A stretch of DNA of 64,000 nucleotides from Solimonas sp041659605 (GTDB taxonomy: Bacteria > Pseudomonadota > Gammaproteobacteria > Nevskiales > Nevskiaceae), in contig JBAZXW010000001.1 of NCBI GenBank assembly GCA_041659605.1, positions 1 through 64,000 of the forward strand, written 5' to 3'. How positions within the stretch are numbered: the stretch's first letter is position 1; every line of letters starts with the position of its first letter. The notes under the pieces are model-generated. The model was given only the letters and a program-made list of their open reading frames with translations, had not been told where the DNA came from and did not search any database. Below, one piece after another: positions 60,150 through 64,000 of this stretch. Position numbers and translations under genes: made by a program.

Positions 60150-60826
60150 GATCGAGCCCCTTCGGTTGCGACGCGCAGGCCGCGCGCGCGCCATTCGACG
60201 ATGCCGTCTTCCATGCGATGTGCGGTGAAGCCCCGCTTGCGCAGCTGTTCGACCGCTTCGGCGGCCATCACGCAGTAAGGACCTCGGCAATAAGCGACAA
60301 CCTCGCGCGCCCGCGGCAACTCCCGGATGCGCGCCTTGAGCTCGCCGACGGGGATGGAGATCGCCCCGGGGATATGGCCGGCGCGATATTCCTCGACCGG
60401 GCGGACGTCGAGCACCGTCACTTCACCGGACTTCACGCGCCGCCGCAGCTCCCTGCTCTCGACGCCCTCCATCGCGCCGCGCCGCTCGAAGTAGTCGCGG
60501 GTCACCGCGTCGATTTCGGCGAGGCGTGAACGGGCTAGCGTACGCAGCCCGTGGAAGAACACTCGCACCTCGTCGCCGGCCAGGCGGTATTCCACATACA
60601 GGCCCTTCTTGTCCGCGTCGACCAGACGTGCGGCCTTGAGCACCTTCAGATGCTGCGAGGCGTTGGCGACCGACAGACTGGTCTGCGCCGCCAGAACCTC
60701 GACGGTCCTTGGGCCCTGGCACAGGAGGTCGAGCAGCTCGAGTCGCTTGGGCGCCGCGGCTGCCTTGCCGAGACGGGCAAGCTGCTCGTAGACGGCGTTC
60801 TTGAAGATACGGGGTGATTGGCCCAT
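60146..60826 (-). CDS. ArsR family regulator fused to rhodanese
   Basis: 226 residues from ATG 60826. Winged-helix ArsR region: LELLDLLCQGPRTVEVLAAQ, SVANASQHLKVLKAARLVD. Rhodanese domain: VTVLDVRPVEEYRAGHIPGA and VVAYCRGPYCVMAAEAVEQL. A Cys in the recognition part (LLCQGP) suggests a thiol switch like that of sulfide-sensing BigR/SqrR regulators. Operator-like repeats (60835-60860) lie immediately upstream, so autoregulation with the MFS-rhodanese gene is likely. Confidence 0.92.
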   Translation of the reverse strand: MGQSPRIFKNAVYEQLARLGKAAAAPKRLELLDLLCQGPRTVEVLAAQTSLSVANASQHLKVLKAARLVDADKKGLYVEYRLAGDEVRVFFHGLRTLARSRLAEIDAVTRDYFERRGAMEGVESRELRRRVKSGEVTVLDVRPVEEYRAGHIPGAISIPVGELKARIRELPRAREVVAYCRGPYCVMAAEAVEQLRKRGFTAHRMEDGIVEWRARGLRVATEGARS

Positions 60827-60834
60827 GCCACAGT

Positions 60835-60860
60835 ATTCAATAAAGTACTTGAGCATTCAA
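60835..60860. promoter_or_regulatory. Probable operator of the ArsR-rhodanese gene
   Basis: The palindrome TTGAGCATTCAA (60849-60860) and the pair TCAA/TTGA (60837-60852) lie 9 to 35 bases before the ATG on the minus strand, in an AT-rich island typical of ArsR-type operators. Confidence 0.55.
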
Positions 60861-60952
60861 TCGGTGCTGGGCACCGGAGTGGTCGGGATGTTCTGCCCGC
60901 TTGACGCACGACCCTGGTTCCCAGGCAATCCAGACGCGGCGAAATCGCGCAC

Positions 60953-60984
60953 TTGACCCTGCACCGGGGTGCAGGGTTTAGGAT
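60953..60984 (+). promoter_or_regulatory. MerR-type promoter-operator
   Basis: -35 TTGACC (60953-60958), -10 TAGGAT (60979-60984), 20 bases apart. The operator consists of two perfect 10-base arms, ACCCTGCACC and GGTGCAGGGT, around GG (60956-60977). The over-long spacer with palindrome is the hallmark of MerR-family promoters. The expected transcript start falls at or near the merR ATG (60991). Confidence 0.85.
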
Positions 60985-60990
60985 TCCGCC

Positions 60991-61419
60991 ATGAAGGAAT
61001 TCAAGGCCGCGCTGACCGTCGGCGCCCTCGCTAAGGCGGCGGGTGTCGGCGTGCCGACGCTCCGCTACTACGAGCGCCGCGGGTTGCTGCCGCCACCGCG
61101 CCGGCGCCAGTCCGGCTACCGCGAGTACTCCGCCGATGCCGTGCGCCACGTGCGCTTCATTCGTCACGCGCAGCAGCTGGGCTTCTCGCTCAGCGAAGTC
61201 GAAGAGCTGCTGTCGCTGCAGCTCGATCCTCGGCACTCCTGCGCGGACGTGCGCACCCGCGCGCAGCGCAAGATCGCCGACATCGCATCGCGAGTCGAGA
61301 ATCTGAACCGCATGCGCCGCGTGCTCGAACGCCTTGTCGAAGCCTGTCCGGGCGACGCGCCGATCCGCGACTGTCCGATTCTCGACGCACTGGACGACGA
61401 ACATGACACCGGACGTTGA
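60991..61419 (+). CDS. MerR-family regulator, mercury-type
   Basis: 142 residues. N-terminal HTH (GVPTLRYYERRGLLPPPRRR) and dimerisation helix. The three mercury-ligating cysteines of MerR are matched by Cys 84 (HSCADVR), Cys 119 (VEACPGD) and Cys 128 (RDCPILDAL). It precedes the fused thioredoxin/MerC-like gene and overlaps it by 17 bases, so it controls its own operon. Other soft-metal ligands are possible. Confidence 0.9.
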   Translation: MKEFKAALTVGALAKAAGVGVPTLRYYERRGLLPPPRRRQSGYREYSADAVRHVRFIRHAQQLGFSLSEVEELLSLQLDPRHSCADVRTRAQRKIADIASRVENLNRMRRVLERLVEACPGDAPIRDCPILDALDDEHDTGR

Positions 61420-62113
61420 ACTGGTCTACGACGCCGATTGTCCGAACGTCCGCCAGGCCCGGGCACAGCTGCTGCGTGCGTTCGCCGCCGCCGGCCGCGC
61501 AGCCCGCTGGCGCGAGTGGCGATCGGACGATCGCGCTGCGCCCGGCCGCGTTCAAGGTCTGGGGTCGCCGACCATCCTCGTCGGCGGCCGCGACGTTGTG
61601 CCGATCGACAATGCTGCCGCCTGCTGTCGCGTCTACATGGCTACAAACGGCCTCGCCGCCGTGCCGCCGATGGACACGCTCGTCGCCGCGATCAAGGCCG
61701 GCACGACGCCGTCCGGCTGGAAATCGGCGGGGCTCTGGGGCCCCGGCGTCGGCATCGCTTTTCTGCCCAAGCTGGTCTGCCCGGCCTGCTGGCCTGCCTA
61801 CGCCGCGCTGGCGAGCGCCGTTGGCATGCCGTTTCTGCTGGAGGCGAGGTTCCTGTTCTGGATCACGCTGGCGGCGCTGACGCTGATCGTCGCGGCACTG
61901 GCTTGGCGCGCCCCGAGCCGACGCGGCTATGGACCGATGGGGTTGGCGCTGGGTGCCGGCGCGCTCGTCCTGGCGGCCAAGTTCCTGATTCCCAGCAACC
62001 CTGCGGCTTACACCGGCGCGGGGCTGCTGCTCGTCGCCTGCGTCTGGAACGCGTGGCCGCTCCGGCGCGGCGCATCCCACTGCCCGGCCTGCACGCCGGG
62101 TGCTTCCTCGTGA
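61403..62113 (+). CDS. Thioredoxin-like domain fused to MerC/MerT-like membrane domain
   Basis: 236 residues. N-terminal thioredoxin-like part: VELVYDADCPNVRQARAQLL (Cys 13), GSPTILVGGRDV, and NAAACCRVYMA (Cys 74-75). Then a membrane region with FLPKLVCPACWPAYAALASA (CPAC 126-129), resembling MerC/MerT, three further helices, and a final CPAC (227-230). Such a fusion could collect mercury or another soft ion in the periplasm and pass it inwards. No merA was found downstream. Overlaps merR by 17 bases. Confidence 0.85.
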   Translation: MTPDVELVYDADCPNVRQARAQLLRAFAAAGRAARWREWRSDDRAAPGRVQGLGSPTILVGGRDVVPIDNAAACCRVYMATNGLAAVPPMDTLVAAIKAGTTPSGWKSAGLWGPGVGIAFLPKLVCPACWPAYAALASAVGMPFLLEARFLFWITLAALTLIVAALAWRAPSRRGYGPMGLALGAGALVLAAKFLIPSNPAAYTGAGLLLVACVWNAWPLRRGASHCPACTPGASS

Positions 62114-62131
62114 CCAACGAAGGAGACCACT

Positions 62132-62395
62132 ATGACCTCCAAACGCAAAATCGAAGTGTTCAGCGCCGGCTGCCCGGCCTGCGAGGACACAATCAAGCTG
62201 GTCCACGACATTGCCTGCGAGTCTTGCGACATCACGGTACTCGATATGCACGATGCCGCCGTCGCGGCGCGCGCCCGCAAACTCGGTGTGCGCTCGGTGC
62301 CTGCGGTCGCGATCAACGGGCAACTCGCCGGCTGTTGCGCCGCGCGTGGGCCAGATGCGGCGACGCTGCGTGATGCGGGTCTTGGGCGGCCGTGA
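62132..62395 (+). CDS. Small thioredoxin-fold protein
   Basis: 87 residues with CPAC (14-17), CESC (29-32) and CC (68-69), and the fold pattern IEVFSAGCPACEDTIKLVHD, VRSVPAVAINGQLAG. Cytoplasmic, likely a thiol partner or metal carrier for the preceding fusion. AAGGAG ribosome-binding site. Ends in a GTGA overlap with the next gene. Confidence 0.88.
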   Translation: MTSKRKIEVFSAGCPACEDTIKLVHDIACESCDITVLDMHDAAVAARARKLGVRSVPAVAINGQLAGCCAARGPDAATLRDAGLGRP

Positions 62396-63048
62396 TCCTG
62401 TCGCCGTCACTTCGAAAACTCACGCTCGCCACGCATGTCACCGCTTCGGTCGGATGGGTTGGTGCGCTCACCGTATTCCTCGCCCACGCGATCGCCAGCG
62501 TCGCCAGCCAGGACGCACTGATCGTCCGCAGCGCGTGCATCGCAATGGGCGTGACCGCGTGGTTCGTGATTTTTCCGCTCAGTATCGCGTCGCTGCTGAC
62601 GGGGATCATCCAGGCGCTGGGGAGCGCGTGGGGCCTGATCCGGCACGACTGGGTGCTGGCGAAACTGCTGCTGACCGTTCTCGCCACGGTCGTATTGCTG
62701 TTGAAGCTGCCGCCGATTGGCGGCCTCGCCGACGCGGCGATGCAGGGGGCATTCTCGCGTGACGATCTGATCGGTCTGCGCGTCTCCGTCCTGGTTCACG
62801 CGATCGGCGGACTCCTGGTGTTGCTCACCGCCACCACGCTGGCCATCTACAAGCCGGCGGGGCTCACGCCGTTTGGGGTTCGCAGGCTGCGCGAGCGCAG
62901 CGGTGCCGGCGGAGGCGCCGACCTCCCGGCGGTCGCGATCGTGCCGCTCTGGGTCAGGGTGTTCGCGGCTGCGGGTTTCCTTCTGCTGATGATGGTCGGA
63001 ATCATGATGCTGGCGGGCAGCCATGGTCCGGGCGCCCACCTGTCTTGA
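62392..63048 (+). CDS. CopD/DUF2269-like four-helix membrane protein
   Basis: 218 residues from a GTG overlapping the previous stop. Four or five helices: HVTASVGWVGALTVFLAHAI, AWFVIFPLSIASLLTGIIQA, LAKLLLTVLATVVLLLKLPP, and VSVLVHAIGGLLVLLTATTL, plus a last helix near the C terminus. His residues lie at helix ends (THVTASVGWVGALT, LVHAIGG). Resembles CopD-like or DUF2269 proteins; exact role unknown. Confidence 0.75.
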   Translation: MILSPSLRKLTLATHVTASVGWVGALTVFLAHAIASVASQDALIVRSACIAMGVTAWFVIFPLSIASLLTGIIQALGSAWGLIRHDWVLAKLLLTVLATVVLLLKLPPIGGLADAAMQGAFSRDDLIGLRVSVLVHAIGGLLVLLTATTLAIYKPAGLTPFGVRRLRERSGAGGGADLPAVAIVPLWVRVFAAAGFLLLMMVGIMMLAGSHGPGAHLS

Positions 63049-63237
63049 CTCTGGACCCGCCTCCAGGGTGTAGCCTCCGGCCGTTGAAGACTGACCGGCA
63101 TTGAAATGACGATGGCGCAAAATGGCGTGGCAGAGATCGGCGGCCGAGGACGCGACGGCTGGCCGCCGGTCGCCTTCGAGCCCGACCGGTGGTGGCAGCG
63201 CCTTGCCCCCGCGCGGTTGCCCGCGTAGGCTGCGCGC

Positions 63238-63633
63238 GTGAACCTGTTCCGCACCTTGCTGTTGCTGCTGCTCGTCTGCGCCGTGCCCGCCACGGCGTTG
63301 GCTGGAGTGGTGCATGAGGGTCGATGCCAGCGCATCAGCCCGGCGGTTTCCGAACAGCACGCCGGGCACGCAATACACGGTGCGCATGCGATGCCAGCGC
63401 ATCACGCTATGGCTCAGGACGCATCTGACAGCGGCAAGGCCACCGGTGGATGTCAATGCGGCTGCACCTGCGGCGGCATCGCGCACTGCGGGGCCGGCGC
63501 AGGCGGTTTAGTCGGCAGTGCCGGGCCGGCAGTCCTGCGTCCGGGCGTAGATTCCTGCCAGCCCACACCCGCGTCCGGTCGCGCGCTGGCTGGTCATCCA
63601 GGCGATTCCTTCAGACCCCCCAGTATGAGCTGA
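63238..63633 (+). CDS. CopL-like small secreted His/Cys protein ending in RPP motif
   Basis: 131 residues from a GTG. Signal helix (FRTLLLLLLVCAVPATALAG), His run (EQHAGHAIHGAHAMPAHHAM), Cys cluster (GGCQCGCTCGGIAHCG) and final GDSFRPPSMS before the stop. Three strong hairpins separate it from the TolC lipoprotein gene (63721). It is the clearest copy of the leader-like family in the window. Upstream, 63049-63237 has no convincing gene. Confidence 0.8.
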   Translation: MNLFRTLLLLLLVCAVPATALAGVVHEGRCQRISPAVSEQHAGHAIHGAHAMPAHHAMAQDASDSGKATGGCQCGCTCGGIAHCGAGAGGLVGSAGPAVLRPGVDSCQPTPASGRALAGHPGDSFRPPSMS

Positions 63634-63638
63634 ACGTT

Positions 63639-63694
63639 CGGCCGCGCCGCGGCCGGGGCGGGCGTACGCCCGCCGGTCTGCACGCTCGCGTGCA
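63639..63694 (+). promoter_or_regulatory. Three consecutive hairpins in the CopL-like/tolC leader
   Basis: Perfect or near-perfect stems: 63639-63655 (CGGCCGCG-C-CGCGGCCG), 63657-63674 (GGCGGGCG-TA-CGCCCGCC), and 63679-63694 (TGCACGC-TC-GCGTGCA). They lie between the stop of the CopL-like gene and the GAGG site for the next gene. No T-run follows, so rho-independent termination is unlikely; an attenuator or translation-control leader is plausible. Confidence 0.75.
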
Positions 63695-63720
63695 GCGTTC
63701 ACGCTCAATTGGGAGGTTTC

Positions 63721-64000
63721 GTGTCGAATCACAGATTTGTCATTCCGGCCGTGCTGCTGGGCGCAGTGCTGTCCGGCTGCGCCGCACTGCCGGAGGATCG
63801 CGGGCGCCACGACGTGGCTGCGCTGCTACAGGCACGCGGGCAGGCCATCGAATCCGCGTCCGATCCCGCCGTTGCCCGTCAGCTGCTGGCCGGGATCGAA
63901 GGCCACGCGCTCACCCTGAACGACGCGGTTCGCTTGGCGCTCGTCAACAACCCGCGCCTCACTGCCGAGTATGCGCAGCTCGGCTTTGCCGCGGCCGATG
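63721..64000 (+). CDS. TolC-family outer-membrane lipoprotein, 5' part
   Basis: The gene runs off the right edge. From GTG 63721 (GGGAGG upstream) it reads VSNHRFVIPAVLLGAVLSGC (lipobox), then EGHALTLNDAVRLALVNNPR and LTAEYAQLGFAAAD. This is the start of a TolC-type lipoprotein of the CusC group. It mirrors the truncated copy at 34743. It follows the CopL-like leader and three hairpins and likely starts another efflux operon beyond the window. Confidence 0.9.
   Translation, partial: MSNHRFVIPAVLLGAVLSGCAALPEDRGRHDVAALLQARGQAIESASDPAVARQLLAGIEGHALTLNDAVRLALVNNPRLTAEYAQLGFAAAD

Noticed and set aside
63106..63228. Forty-codon frame between the CopD-like and CopL-like genes
   Set aside because: No ribosome-binding site or family resemblance; composition like shadow frames.
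1..64000. CRISPR arrays, tRNA or rRNA genes
   Set aside because: No regular direct repeats with spacers and no tRNA- or rRNA-like conserved segments were noticed on reading; a dedicated scan (tRNAscan, Infernal) was not possible.

Overview
The window is GC-rich (roughly two thirds G+C by eye), gene-dense bacterial DNA. Lipoboxes, outer-membrane porins, TolC/RND tripartite pumps, multihaem c cytochromes and the G6PD/6PGL pair point to a Proteobacterium. CopL-like small proteins and the overall gene style suggest a gammaproteobacterium near Xanthomonadales/Nevskiales, but I cannot fix the genus. No rRNA, tRNA, CRISPR array or intact transposase was seen. The window looks like a chromosomal heavy-metal, redox and sulfur-stress island joined to a short carbon-metabolism segment.

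Layout. 1-2643 (+): end of zwf, then pgl and an alpha/beta hydrolase. 2519-4321 (-): HD-GYP protein and a small lipoprotein. 4428-5027 (+): AhpD-like protein. 5033-22602 (-): a nearly gapless unit read right to left, starting with a CopL-like leader protein, then porin, two small cytochromes c, CusCBA, a Met-rich and two Spy-like metal-binding proteins, an outer-membrane protein, a fused metal-binding/flavin/2Fe-2S protein, a dihaem b membrane protein, a heptahaem cytochrome, DUF1622, a lipoprotein, a membrane cytochrome c and glucan phosphorylase. 22862-25733: repeat-bearing lipoprotein, AraC regulator, fatty-acid hydroxylase and a broken PepSY gene. 25915-31358 (+): accessory FtsH, Met-rich protein, two FtsX-type permeases and an ABC ATPase fused to a YHS metal domain. 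31400-36720: a gene graveyard (GGDEF piece, histidine kinase pseudogene, truncated tolC, ABC ATPase cut by an 88-bp MITE-like insert, duplicated ABC fragment) around an intact ManC-like enzyme, a CopL-like gene and a DUF3047 gene. 36800-43857 (+): a second Cus-type system. 43918-54296 (-): DUF411 protein, Zn/Cd P-type ATPase, methyltransferase, PII-like protein, Czc-type RND pump (with ynfA lying antisense inside it) and a DUF2946-like leader. 54421-60826: DsrE, cysteine desulfurase, methyltransferase, porin, SHOCT protein, MFS-rhodanese and ArsR-rhodanese. 60991-63048 (+): MerR-type operon without merA. 63238-64000 (+): another CopL-like gene and the start of another TolC lipoprotein.

How the genes work together. 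Two RND pumps keep the CusA methionine triad (Cu/Ag type) and one is CzcA-like (Zn/Co/Cd type), with a P1B ATPase and a possible metal-linked ABC exporter for other steps. The dihaem b protein, the FAD/2Fe-2S fusion and the heptahaem cytochrome could carry electrons from NAD(P)H across the inner membrane. The five small secreted proteins that precede TolC/efflux genes all end in an R-P-P motif close to the stop codon and may be metal-sensing translational leaders; this is the most interesting pattern in the window. Seven FNR/Anr-like boxes link several of these units.
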